Program-made: the position numbers and the translations under genes
Notes under the pieces: generated by a model
What the model was told of the DNA's origin: nothing
Databases searched by the model: none
What the model saw: the letters and a program-made list of their open reading frames with translations, nothing else
Shown: positions 1 through 6,208 of the stretch, piece by piece
Layout of the letters: each line of letters starts with the position of its first letter
Position numbering within the stretch: the stretch's first letter is position 1
DNA from: Pseudorhodobacter sp.
GTDB lineage: Bacteria > Pseudomonadota > Alphaproteobacteria > Rhodobacterales > Rhodobacteraceae
Length of the DNA stretch: 8,551 nt
Direction: 5' to 3'
Assembly: GCA_024641255.1 (NCBI GenBank)
Contig: JAHEDL010000194.1
Span: 1-8,551, forward strand

Positions 1-641
1 CCGAACAGGGCGGCTGGTAGCGCCGAACGCGCCATCATTTCCAGTGCTGCGGTGAAGAAGCCCGGTTGCGGCAGACCCGACAGATTAACCGCAAAGCCGC
101 ACAGCAGCCCGACCACCAGCGGTTGGGTAAACACGCCGCGCAGCACTTGGCGGGCCAGATCGGCATGGCTGCCGCCGGGGGTGCTGCGGCTGCGCGCCCA
201 TTCCATCATGATGATGCCAAAGGTGTAGATCAGCGGCGCATGGATCGAGATGATCGCGAAGTTTCCGGCCAGCGCCTCGGCACCGTAAGCGCGTTCGGTG
301 ATCGGCACGCCCAGCAGCAGCGAGTTTGAAAAGGTGCAGGCGAAGGCAATCGCGACAGAGTCGGTCAGCGGCCGCTTGGCGACGAAATGTGCGACGCAAA
401 AGCCAAAGGCAAAGCCGGAAAACGCGCCGATGTAGAACGAAAGCAACATGCCGGGGGCAAAAGCGGTGCCTAGGTCAAGCGTGGCGACGTTTTTGAACAG
501 CAGCACCGGCAGCGCAAAGCTTTGAGCATAGCGCATGACGCCATCGACGGCGCTGTCGGTAAACAGGCCGCGCCGCGCGACGATGTAGCCAAAGCCGATG
601 ACCAGAAAGACCGGAAGAATAACGTCAAGCAGCGCGCTCAT
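1..641 (-). CDS. AEC-family (auxin efflux carrier-like) permease, 3' end cut by window edge
   Basis: Translating the minus strand from the ATG at 641 gives 213 open codons running off the left edge. The protein is very hydrophobic, with alternating membrane helices and short basic loops: residues 8-22 form the first helix, followed by ARRG. A helix break with FSNSLLLGVPI at about residues 104-114 and a region starting TQPLVVGLLCGFAVN near residue 171 are typical of AEC transporters. These are inner-membrane carriers of about 310 residues for organic acids, amino acids or related solutes, so roughly the last third is missing. The substrate cannot be read from sequence. The start codon overlaps the stop of the upstream MBL hydrolase as ATGA, with no strong ribosome binding site, so translation is probably coupled. 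It is the last visible gene of the operon, and its link to the other functions is unclear. Family assignment is fairly safe. Confidence 0.85.
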   Translation of the reverse strand, partial: MSALLDVILPVFLVIGFGYIVARRGLFTDSAVDGVMRYAQSFALPVLLFKNVATLDLGTAFAPGMLLSFYIGAFSGFAFGFCVAHFVAKRPLTDSVAIAFACTFSNSLLLGVPITERAYGAEALAGNFAIISIHAPLIYTFGIIMMEWARSRSTPGGSHADLARQVLRGVFTQPLVVGLLCGFAVNLSGLPQPGFFTAALEMMARSALPAALF

Positions 642-1444
642 GCGACGTTGTCAAAGCTTAGCACCAGGCCGTCGAAGGCGGGTTGCACGCCCTTTGGCAA
701 TTCATCGACCAAAGTGGCGTAATCCATATCAAGATGCATGTTGGTAATCACCGCCTGCGCGGGCTTGGCGCGGGCGATCCAATCCAGCGACAGGGCCAGA
801 TGCGCGTGGGTGGGATGCGGTTTGCGGCGCAATGCGTCGATCACAAAGCAATCAAGGCCTTGCAGGTGCGGCCACGCGGCTTCGGGGATGGTGACGACAT
901 CGGGCACATAGGCCAGCCCGCCGATGCGAAAGCCCAACGCCTCCATCGAGCCGTGATCGACCACGAAGGGGGTGAAGGTGATGGCACCGGCAGGGCCGTC
1001 TACTTCAAACGGCGCATGATGGATTGAACGCATGTCAAGGATCGGCGGATAGGGCGAGTCTGCGGGCTGCACAAAGGCATAGGCAAAGCGCGACAGCAGG
1101 TCTTGCTGGGTGGGGGCGTCGGCCCAGACGGTCAGGCGGCGGCGCATGTTGAACACGATCTGGCGCAGATCGTCGATGCCGTGGGTGTGGTCGGCATGGG
1201 GATGGGTGTAGACCACGCCATCCAGCGTGCCAACGCCTGCATCCAGCAACTGATCGCGCATGTCGGGCGAGGTGTCGATCAGCACGCGGGTCACCGCATC
1301 GCCCGCGAAGCGTTCCACCAGCATCGAGCAGCGACGGCGGCGGTTTTTCGGGTTGCCGGGGTCGCAATCACCCCAATCGCCGCCAAGACGGGGAACGCCG
1401 CCCGACGAGCCGCAGCCAAGGATGGTGAAGCGAAGCGTTGCCAT
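638..1444 (-). CDS. MBL-fold metallo-hydrolase, PhnP-like
   Basis: A 268-residue cytoplasmic protein of the metallo-beta-lactamase fold. The N-terminus has GCGSSGGVPRLGG (10-22), the glycine-rich opening strand of the PhnP/YycJ-like branch. The metal motif HPHADH lies at 81-86, and further likely ligands are H164 (VVDHG), D182 (YVPDV) and H237 (NMHLDMDY). This matches the two-metal set of PhnP, which opens phosphoribosyl cyclic phosphate. PhnP also has a Cys-rich structural zinc loop after the opening strand; here only isolated C27 and C39 remain, so that site is probably altered. Because no phn genes are nearby, a C-P lyase role is not supported; a phosphodiesterase on a nucleotide-like substrate is a reasonable guess. 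Start: ATG preceded by GAAGG at 7 nt and overlapping the tatD stop as TAATG. Its own stop overlaps the permease start. Confidence 0.88.
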   Translation of the reverse strand: MATLRFTILGCGSSGGVPRLGGDWGDCDPGNPKNRRRRCSMLVERFAGDAVTRVLIDTSPDMRDQLLDAGVGTLDGVVYTHPHADHTHGIDDLRQIVFNMRRRLTVWADAPTQQDLLSRFAYAFVQPADSPYPPILDMRSIHHAPFEVDGPAGAITFTPFVVDHGSMEALGFRIGGLAYVPDVVTIPEAAWPHLQGLDCFVIDALRRKPHPTHAHLALSLDWIARAKPAQAVITNMHLDMDYATLVDELPKGVQPAFDGLVLSFDNVA

Positions 1445-2238
1445 TATGCGGCCTTCAAGCTGGCTTTGGTGAACAAACGGTCAAAATTGGCGGTGGTGGC
1501 GGCGGCGAATTCGGCCTCGGTCACGCCAAACACAGCGGCACCGGCTTTGGCGGTAAAGGCGGTATAGGCCGGTTCGTTGCGGCGGCCCCGGTAGGGCGGC
1601 GGTGCCAAATAGGGGCTGTCGGTTTCCAACAGGATGCGGTCCAGCGGGGCTTTGGCAAAGATGTCGCGCAAGTCCTGACTTTTGGGGAAGGCGGCGATGC
1701 CGGACATCGACAGGTAAAACCCCATTTCAAGCGCCGCCAACCCCAGCGCTTCGGACGAGGAAAAACAGTGCATCACGCAAGAATAGGGGCGCTGCGCCAT
1801 GCCTTCGGCCAAGATCTGCGCCATGTCGTCATCGGCGGCACGGGCGTGGATGATCAGCGGCAGGCCGGTTTCTTGTGCGGCTTCGATATGGATGCGCAGT
1901 GAGGCTTTTTGCAGTTCGGCGCTGTCGGCAGAATAGTGGTAATCAAGCCCGGTTTCGCCAATGCCAACAAATTTCGGATGCTTGGCATAGGCGACCAGTT
2001 GATCGACGGTCACCGGGGCGTGGTCGGCCACGCTCATCGGGTGGACACCTGCGGCGTAGAACACCCCCGGATTGGCTTCGGCAATCGAGCGGACGTTGGG
2101 TTCATTGGGCAATTTGGTGCAAATGGTGACCATGCGCGACACGCCTGCGGCATGGGCGCGGGCGATCACTTCGGGCAGTTCAGACTGGAAGTCGGGAAAG
2201 TCGAGATGACAGTGGCTGTCGACGATTTCAAAGCTCAT
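1444..2238 (-). CDS. tatD: TatD-family metal-dependent hydrolase (putative DNase)
   Basis: A 264-residue TIM-barrel hydrolase, the usual size for the TatD/YcfH family. All family metal and active-site motifs are visible: HCHLD (9-13) at the first strand, GETGLDYHY (94-102) with E95, IIHAR with H131, MHCFS with H157, and ETDSPYLAPPPYRG (205-218) with D207. The family is a metal-dependent 3'-5' exonuclease or phosphoesterase acting on DNA, linked in E. coli and yeast to DNA repair and turnover. Despite the name it is not part of Tat export. The YcfH branch sits beside tmk and holB in many bacteria, and that arrangement is kept here, 8 nt after holB. AAGGG at 2243-2247, overlapping the holB stop, is 4 nt before the ATG and supports this start. 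Family is certain; physiological substrate is not. Confidence 0.95.
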   Translation of the reverse strand: MSFEIVDSHCHLDFPDFQSELPEVIARAHAAGVSRMVTICTKLPNEPNVRSIAEANPGVFYAAGVHPMSVADHAPVTVDQLVAYAKHPKFVGIGETGLDYHYSADSAELQKASLRIHIEAAQETGLPLIIHARAADDDMAQILAEGMAQRPYSCVMHCFSSSEALGLAALEMGFYLSMSGIAAFPKSQDLRDIFAKAPLDRILLETDSPYLAPPPYRGRRNEPAYTAFTAKAGAAVFGVTEAEFAAATTANFDRLFTKASLKAA

Positions 2239-2246
2239 GGCGCCCT

Positions 2247-3365
2247 TCAGGCGAGCTGTCCCGCCGTCTCGTTTATGTGCAGAACCATATCCATGAGAAG
2301 GGCGGCAGGGTCAAGGTTCACTGCCTTGCCGCGACGGGCGCGCAGGCCAAGCTGTTGCGCCACATCGGCCCAATGGCGGGCATGTGCCGGGCTGGGCGAC
2401 AGCCGCGAGATCAGCGCGTGTTCGCCTTTGGCGGCTTCGGGCGGCAGTTCGCCCAAGGTTCCGGCGCGGGCCAGCCGGGCAAGGAAAAGATCAAGCAAGG
2501 TGACGATCAGGTCAAACTGCGAGGCGTTGCCTTTTGCGGCCCCTGCTTCGGCCAAGGCCAGCGCGCGCGGGCGGTCCAGCCGGGGCAGGGTGGAAAACAG
2601 GGTGATCAGCGATTGGTAAAGCTGCAGCCCGTCAAGATTGGTCATGCGAAACGCCTCGCCCACCGAACCACCGGCAAGTTCGGCCAAAGCCACGCGGTCT
2701 TCGGGGGCAACTTCGCCGCCGGCTTGGGTCAGCGCGTCGGACAGGTTTTCGGGCGACAGCGCGCCGAGCCGCAATTCGCGCACGCGGCTGCGGATGGTGG
2801 GCAGCAGACCGGCGGGCTGATGCGAGATCATCAGCAAGGTCACGCGGGCCGGGGGTTCTTCCAGCAGTTTCAGCAAGGCGTTGGCGGCCGAGGTGTTCAT
2901 TTCGTCAATGCTGTCGATGATGGCAACGCGACGGCCCCCATCGGCGGCCGAGAGCGCAAAGAACGACTTCATCTTGCGGACTTCATCCACCGTGATGTCT
3001 TGCTTCAACCGGGCAGCTTTTTCATCATAGGGGCGGCGCAGCAGAAACAGGCGCGGGTCTGACAGGGCGGCAAGGCGGCGGGCCACCGGATGGCTGTCGG
3101 CAATATCAAGGCTGGTGGGCGGCGGCGCGGCAAACATGCCGCCATCGTCATCTGGTGTGGCCAGCAAAAACCGCGCAATTTTCCACGCCAGCGTGGCTTT
3201 GCCAACGCCGCGCGGGCCGGTGATCAGCCAACCATGGTGCAGGCGGATGCCGTTGAAAGCCTGCAGAAAGCTGGCTTCGGCCTGCGGCTGGCCGATCAGA
3301 TGCGCGGTATGGCGCGGATGCGGCGCACCTTCGATGCAGTCGGGTTCAGGGATATCGCTGCTCAT
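2247..3365 (-). CDS. holB: DNA polymerase III subunit delta' (clamp loader)
   Basis: A 372-residue AAA+ clamp-loader subunit. The family opening HLIGQPQAEASF begins near residue 22; a P-loop-like GPRGVGKAT follows at 50-58, a Walker B-like VAIIDSIDEM at 147-156, then NALLKLLEEPP at 162-172. The sensor/arginine-finger region reads IRSRVREL, keeping R194 but with Val in place of the Cys of the usual SRC motif. Residues 200-370 form the helical lid and collar. With delta and tau/gamma, it opens and loads the sliding clamp onto primed DNA. The Cys4 zinc module found in E. coli delta' between the P-loop and Walker B is absent; the only cysteine is C10. The P-loop looks complete, unlike in E. coli delta', but ATP binding cannot be judged by eye. 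The ATG overlaps the tmk stop as ATGA, as expected of coupled genes. Confidence 0.95.
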   Translation of the reverse strand: MSSDIPEPDCIEGAPHPRHTAHLIGQPQAEASFLQAFNGIRLHHGWLITGPRGVGKATLAWKIARFLLATPDDDGGMFAAPPPTSLDIADSHPVARRLAALSDPRLFLLRRPYDEKAARLKQDITVDEVRKMKSFFALSAADGGRRVAIIDSIDEMNTSAANALLKLLEEPPARVTLLMISHQPAGLLPTIRSRVRELRLGALSPENLSDALTQAGGEVAPEDRVALAELAGGSVGEAFRMTNLDGLQLYQSLITLFSTLPRLDRPRALALAEAGAAKGNASQFDLIVTLLDLFLARLARAGTLGELPPEAAKGEHALISRLSPSPAHARHWADVAQQLGLRARRGKAVNLDPAALLMDMVLHINETAGQLA

Positions 3366-3988
3366 GCGGTGCCCAGATGGGCAAGCACGGTTTGCAGCAC
3401 CTGCGTGGCGATCTGTTCCGGCGTGCCTTTGCCGGAAATCACCCGAAAGCGGTCAGGGTGCGCCTTGGCCAGTGCCAGAAACCCGTCGCGGGCCTTTTCT
3501 TGCACAGAAAGCCCCATGTCTTCAAAACGCATTTCCTTGCCCGAACGGGCGACCGCGCGGGACAGGCCTTCGGCGGGGTCGATATCGATCAGCAGCGTCA
3601 GATCGGGTTCGACGCCGATCATCAGCGCGTGCAGACGGTCGACGGTGTCGCGCATGTCGCCACGGGTCAGGCCCTGATAAATGCGCGAGCTGTCCGCGAA
3701 ACGGTCGGTGATCACCACTTCGTCGCGGGCAAGCGCCGGGCGAATGGTTTTTTCCAGATGGTCGCGGCGGGCGGCGGTGAACAGCAAAAGTTCGGTTTCT
3801 GTGGACCAGCGATCTGCGTCGCCTTCCAACACTAGGCGGCGAATTTCTTCGGCGCCCTTGCTGCCGCCCGGTTCGCGGGTCAGGCAGACGGTCAGGCCAA
3901 GGGCGCGCAAGGCATCTGCCAGCAGACGGGCTTGGGTGGATTTACCCGAGCCGTCGATGCCTTCAAAGCTGAGGAACCCGCCCGCCAT
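3362..3988 (-). CDS. tmk: Thymidylate kinase (dTMP kinase)
   Basis: A 208-residue P-loop kinase, the normal length for bacterial Tmk. It transfers the gamma phosphate of ATP to dTMP to give dTDP, the last specific step toward dTTP. Visible motifs are the P-loop FEGIDGSGKST (8-18), the dTMP-binding TREPGG (37-42), TDRFADSSRIYQG (94-106), in which D95-R96 are the catalytic DR pair, and a lid near 144-155 (RAVARSGKEMRF) rich in Arg and Lys. A glycine in the P-loop where type I enzymes carry a basic residue, together with the basic lid, suggests the bacterial type II arrangement. The start ATG directly abuts the dacA stop (TGA-ATG) with no close Shine-Dalgarno, so translation probably depends on reinitiation from dacA. 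The 3' end overlaps holB. Identity is very secure. Confidence 0.97.
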   Translation of the reverse strand: MAGGFLSFEGIDGSGKSTQARLLADALRALGLTVCLTREPGGSKGAEEIRRLVLEGDADRWSTETELLLFTAARRDHLEKTIRPALARDEVVITDRFADSSRIYQGLTRGDMRDTVDRLHALMIGVEPDLTLLIDIDPAEGLSRAVARSGKEMRFEDMGLSVQEKARDGFLALAKAHPDRFRVISGKGTPEQIATQVLQTVLAHLGTA

Positions 3989-5155
3989 TCAGCTGGCCGG
4001 GGCCTTGTTGCCAAAGTATTGCGCCTGTAGCGCCATCGCGGCGGTGGTCAGGCGTTTCATGAAGCCACCCTTGGCGACATCGGTTGCGGCAACCAACGGG
4101 ACGCGGTGTTCGGGCAGGCCCGGCACGTCGATGACCAATTGCGCAACCTCTGTTCCCTTGGCGATCGGGGCCGACAGCGGGCCGGTATAGACCGCTTCGG
4201 CCTTCAGCCCGTCTTGTGCCAGGGCTGGGATCAACAGGCGTACGTCTTGCGCGGGCACCAAGGCAACGGTGTCGGCTTCGCCCATGAACACATCGGCGCG
4301 CGCCACTTCGACATCGGCTTTGGCGACGGTTTTCAGCGCAAACTGGCGAAAGGCCCACGTTGCGATACGTTCGGCCTCTTCGGCGCGCTCTTTGTCGGTG
4401 GCCAGACCCGAGATGGCAAACACGATCCGCCGGTCGCCCTGTTTGACAGAGCCGACCATGCCGTACCCTGCCTCTTCGGTGTGGCCGGTTTTCAGGCCGT
4501 CTGCGCCGATACCCAGCGACAACAGCGGGTTGCGGTTATGGGCATTGGCCGGGGCGCGGTCTTTGTAGTTGAATTCGGTTTGCGAAAACACCGGATACAG
4601 GTCTGGAAACACTTCGATCAGGCGCACGGCAAGCAGGCCCAGATCTTTCATGCTCATCCGCTGGCCGGGGTCTGGCCAGCCCGAGGCGTTGGCGAAATGC
4701 GAATTTTCAAGGCCCAATGCGGCGGCGCGTTCGGTCATTTGCGCGGCAAAGGCGTCCTCGGTGCCCGCCAGACCTTCGGCCACCACCACGCAGGCATCGT
4801 TGCCCGAATTGATGATCATGCCGTGGATCAGTTCTTGCACCGTCGGGCGGTCGCCTTCTTGCAGATACATTGTCGAGCCGCCGGCGGCGGTCATTTTGGT
4901 GGCGCGCTCCGACACGCCAAAGGTGGTGTCCATCGTGACGCGGCCATCTTTCAACGCTTCGAACAGCATGTTCACTGACATCAGCTTTGACATCGACGCG
5001 GGCGGCACGGACTCTTCGCCGTTCTTGTCCATCAGCACGGTGTGGGTCGTGACATCATAAACCCAGGCCGCGCGCGCCAAGGTTTCAAACGCCTGCGCGG
5101 GAAGGCAGGCGATAAACAAAAGCGCGACTGCTGCGGAAAGGATACGGGAAATCAT
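3989..5155 (-). CDS. dacA: D-alanyl-D-alanine carboxypeptidase (PBP5/6 type, peptidase S11)
   Basis: A 388-residue low-molecular-weight penicillin-binding protein that removes the terminal D-Ala from peptidoglycan stem pentapeptides in the periplasm. Residues 1-22 are a signal peptide ending AQA before FET. The three active-site motifs are present: SMSK (54-57) with nucleophile S54 and K57, SGN (117-119), and KTG (222-224) inside DGLKTGHTEEAGYG, very close to the E. coli PBP5 pattern. Residues from about 275 to 360 fit the C-terminal beta domain of PBP5. A terminal amphipathic stretch after residue 363 (GGFMKRLTTAAMALQAQYFG) could anchor it to the inner membrane. C17 sits in the signal but lacks a good lipobox. 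The ATG lies 4 nt after the SPOR gene stop, with AAAGG 8 nt upstream. Whether it should be called dacA or dacF cannot be settled here. Confidence 0.96.
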   Translation of the reverse strand: MISRILSAAVALLFIACLPAQAFETLARAAWVYDVTTHTVLMDKNGEESVPPASMSKLMSVNMLFEALKDGRVTMDTTFGVSERATKMTAAGGSTMYLQEGDRPTVQELIHGMIINSGNDACVVVAEGLAGTEDAFAAQMTERAAALGLENSHFANASGWPDPGQRMSMKDLGLLAVRLIEVFPDLYPVFSQTEFNYKDRAPANAHNRNPLLSLGIGADGLKTGHTEEAGYGMVGSVKQGDRRIVFAISGLATDKERAEEAERIATWAFRQFALKTVAKADVEVARADVFMGEADTVALVPAQDVRLLIPALAQDGLKAEAVYTGPLSAPIAKGTEVAQLVIDVPGLPEHRVPLVAATDVAKGGFMKRLTTAAMALQAQYFGNKAPAS

Positions 5156-5159
5156 TTGA

Positions 5160-6032
5160 TTAGCCTTTCAAAAAATAGGCGTCCTTGAAGCCAGCCTGCT
5201 TGATCTTGGCCAAAACGGCCTTGTCACCGCGGGTTGTCACGCTCCAGAAATTCTTGCCCTGTGCCTTTCCAGGATGGGTGTCGGTGGCGATGCCTGCGGC
5301 TTTCAGCGTGTCGGCGGCGCGCTTGGCGTTGGCTTCGACCGAGAAGATGCCAATTTGAATGACGCTGCCCGTGGCGGCGGTGGCAGGGGCGGCAGCTGGT
5401 TTCTTGGGGGCTTTAGCTGGTGCGGCGGCAGGGGTAGCTGCAGCGGCTTTGCCGGGCTTTTCGCTGGCGCGGTCAATCGCGGCGGCGGCGCCGGGGATCG
5501 GTTCTAGTGTTTCGGTCGCCACGGTTTCGGGCGCATCCAAAATCGGCTTCGTGGCGTCGGGCGCGGTTTGCGCCGCCTCTTCCCGGCGCAGCGCGGTGAC
5601 GCTGACGCTTCCGGGCTGTCCCGCCAACAGCCCAAGGGCGGCGGCGGCATCGGATGAAATCTGCAGTTTCGGGCCGGGGTTATCCATTTCACGCCGGAAC
5701 AGCGCGCCGATCACAAAGCTGCCATTGGCCGGGTTGCGCATGATCACCCGTTCGGGGTCTTTGGCATCGGGCGAGGCAACCCAGACGCCGCCCAAGGACG
5801 GACGGCCATCCCAAAGTGCGACATCGGTGGTCTGAAAAATCCCGGGCGCTTCGACATCGCGGTCGACAAGCTTGACCGACTTTGCCCCGGCAACTGGTGC
5901 TGCGGCCGCGCTTGCTTCGGGGGCGTTCGGCTTGGGCTTGCCGCCCAGCAGGCCGGAGCCTTCCTGACACCCCGTCAAAACCGCCGCCGCGGACACCGCC
6001 AACATCAGACGCCGGAATGCCAAACCTGTCAT
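5160..6032 (-). CDS. SPOR-domain lipoprotein with degenerate RlpA-like domain
   Basis: A 290-residue envelope protein. Residues 1-22 are a lipoprotein signal with lipobox LTGC, lipidated at C22. An Ala/Pro/Lys linker follows. Residues about 70-148 resemble the double-psi barrel of RlpA: RNPANGSF (99-106) matches the NxxNG strand, and ISSDAAAALGLLAG (125-138) matches the DLSxxAAxxLGL helix. A second Ala/Pro/Lys-rich linker spans about 150-222. Residues 223-290 are a SPOR domain (IQIGIFSVEANAKRAADTL, later FWSVTTRG and DAYFLKG), which binds glycan strands lacking stem peptides, as at division septa. The acidic residues of the RlpA DRGPF and DLS motifs are not conserved (RREMDNPGP and QIS), so transglycosylase activity is doubtful. 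It is first in the operon, 4 nt before dacA, suggesting a joint role in septal wall processing. SPOR and lipobox are clear; RlpA descent is my inference. Confidence 0.88.
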   Translation of the reverse strand: MTGLAFRRLMLAVSAAAVLTGCQEGSGLLGGKPKPNAPEASAAAAPVAGAKSVKLVDRDVEAPGIFQTTDVALWDGRPSLGGVWVASPDAKDPERVIMRNPANGSFVIGALFRREMDNPGPKLQISSDAAAALGLLAGQPGSVSVTALRREEAAQTAPDATKPILDAPETVATETLEPIPGAAAAIDRASEKPGKAAAATPAAAPAKAPKKPAAAPATAATGSVIQIGIFSVEANAKRAADTLKAAGIATDTHPGKAQGKNFWSVTTRGDKAVLAKIKQAGFKDAYFLKG

Positions 6033-6038
6033 GCTCTG

Positions 6039-6044
6039 CTCCTT
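6039..6044 (-). promoter_or_regulatory. Ribosome binding site of the SPOR lipoprotein gene
   Basis: On the minus strand AAGGAG lies 6 nt before the ATG at 6032. It is the strongest Shine-Dalgarno in the window and fixes the start of the first gene of the operon. Confidence 0.85.
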
Positions 6045-6047
6045 TTA

Positions 6048-6084
6048 CGCGCCTCTTTGAGCGCGCTACCGCCTTTTTAGCGGT
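6048..6084 (-). other. Two small hairpins in the operon leader
   Basis: Just upstream of the AAGGAG site there are two short perfect inverted repeats. GCGCG/CGCGC (6061-6065 with 6048-6052) encloses 8 nt, and ACCGC/GCGGT (6080-6084 with 6068-6072) encloses 7 nt. In the minus-strand transcript the first would fold 3 nt from the Shine-Dalgarno. Both stems are only 5 bp, and there is no U-run on this strand, so neither is a terminator. A modest effect on translation is possible; chance in GC-rich DNA is also possible. Confidence 0.35.
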
Positions 6085-6125
6085 TTTGCCTCTGCCTCAC
6101 GGCCATCGTGACCCATTCTGGTGGC

Positions 6126-6154
6126 ATGATACAGGTAGCAACCTTGACAGGGAA
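6126..6154 (-). promoter_or_regulatory. Candidate promoter of the SPOR-dacA-tmk operon
   Basis: On the minus strand TATCAT (6126-6131) matches five of six bases of a sigma-70 -10 box. A poor -35, TTCCCT (6149-6154), lies 17 nt upstream. It would place the RNA start about 85 nt before the SPOR ATG. The region must hold a promoter because a probable terminator lies just upstream, but the exact site is a weak call. Confidence 0.25.
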
Positions 6155-6176
6155 GGGTTTGCGTGGGGCTGCGCGG

Positions 6177-6199
6177 AAAACACCGTGTGAACGGCGGTG
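6177..6199 (-). terminator. Probable intrinsic terminator of the deacetylase gene
   Basis: On the minus strand CACCG (6195-6199) and CGGTG (6181-6185) form a perfect 5-bp stem around a 9-nt loop, followed at once by four T residues (6177-6180). It begins about 10 nt after the stop codon of the gene at 6209-7318, where a terminator is expected. The stem is short and the T-run brief, so efficiency may be modest. Confidence 0.45.
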
Positions 6200-6208
6200 C
6201 GGTTTGGA

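Larger units (their letters stand above)
1..6032 (-). other. Seven-gene operon: SPOR-dacA-tmk-holB-tatD-MBL-AEC
   Basis: Seven same-strand genes occur without any intergenic space long enough for a promoter or terminator. In transcription order the junctions are: 4-nt gap (5156-5159), TGA-ATG abutting at 3988/3989, ATGA overlap at 3362-3365, 8-nt gap (2239-2246), TAATG overlap at 1444 and ATGA overlap at 638-641. Such spacing is strong evidence of one transcript and of translational coupling at four junctions. The set mixes peptidoglycan maturation with DNA precursor synthesis and clamp loading, which would link envelope and chromosome growth under one promoter. The operon may continue past the left edge. 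Confidence 0.9.

Noticed and set aside
1909..3062. Plus-strand open frames of 236 and 261 codons opposite tatD and holB
   Set aside because: They overlap fully recognised genes, overlap each other, and show no family pattern or credible ribosome binding site.
4106..4978. Long plus-strand open frame of 290 codons opposite dacA
   Set aside because: It is a shadow of dacA in GC-rich DNA: the protein has no recognisable motif and is rich in His, Gly and Arg, while the opposite strand carries all PBP5 motifs.
5089..5155. C17 in the carboxypeptidase signal as a lipobox
   Set aside because: The residues before it (F-I-A-C) fit the lipobox poorly, and a normal AQA cleavage site follows 5 residues later.
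5359..5835. Plus-strand 158-codon frame rich in Ala and Gly with apparent hydrophobic segments
   Set aside because: It mirrors the Ala/Pro-rich linkers of the SPOR lipoprotein; its hydrophobicity is a by-product of reverse-strand codon bias.
6068..6088. Hairpin ACCGC/GCGGT followed by TTTT on the plus strand, looking like a terminator
   Set aside because: No plus-strand gene ends upstream of it, both neighbouring genes are on the minus strand, and the stem is only 5 bp.
6143..6149. TTGACA on the plus strand as a -35 box
   Set aside because: No acceptable -10 follows at 16-18 nt and no plus-strand gene begins downstream before 7493.
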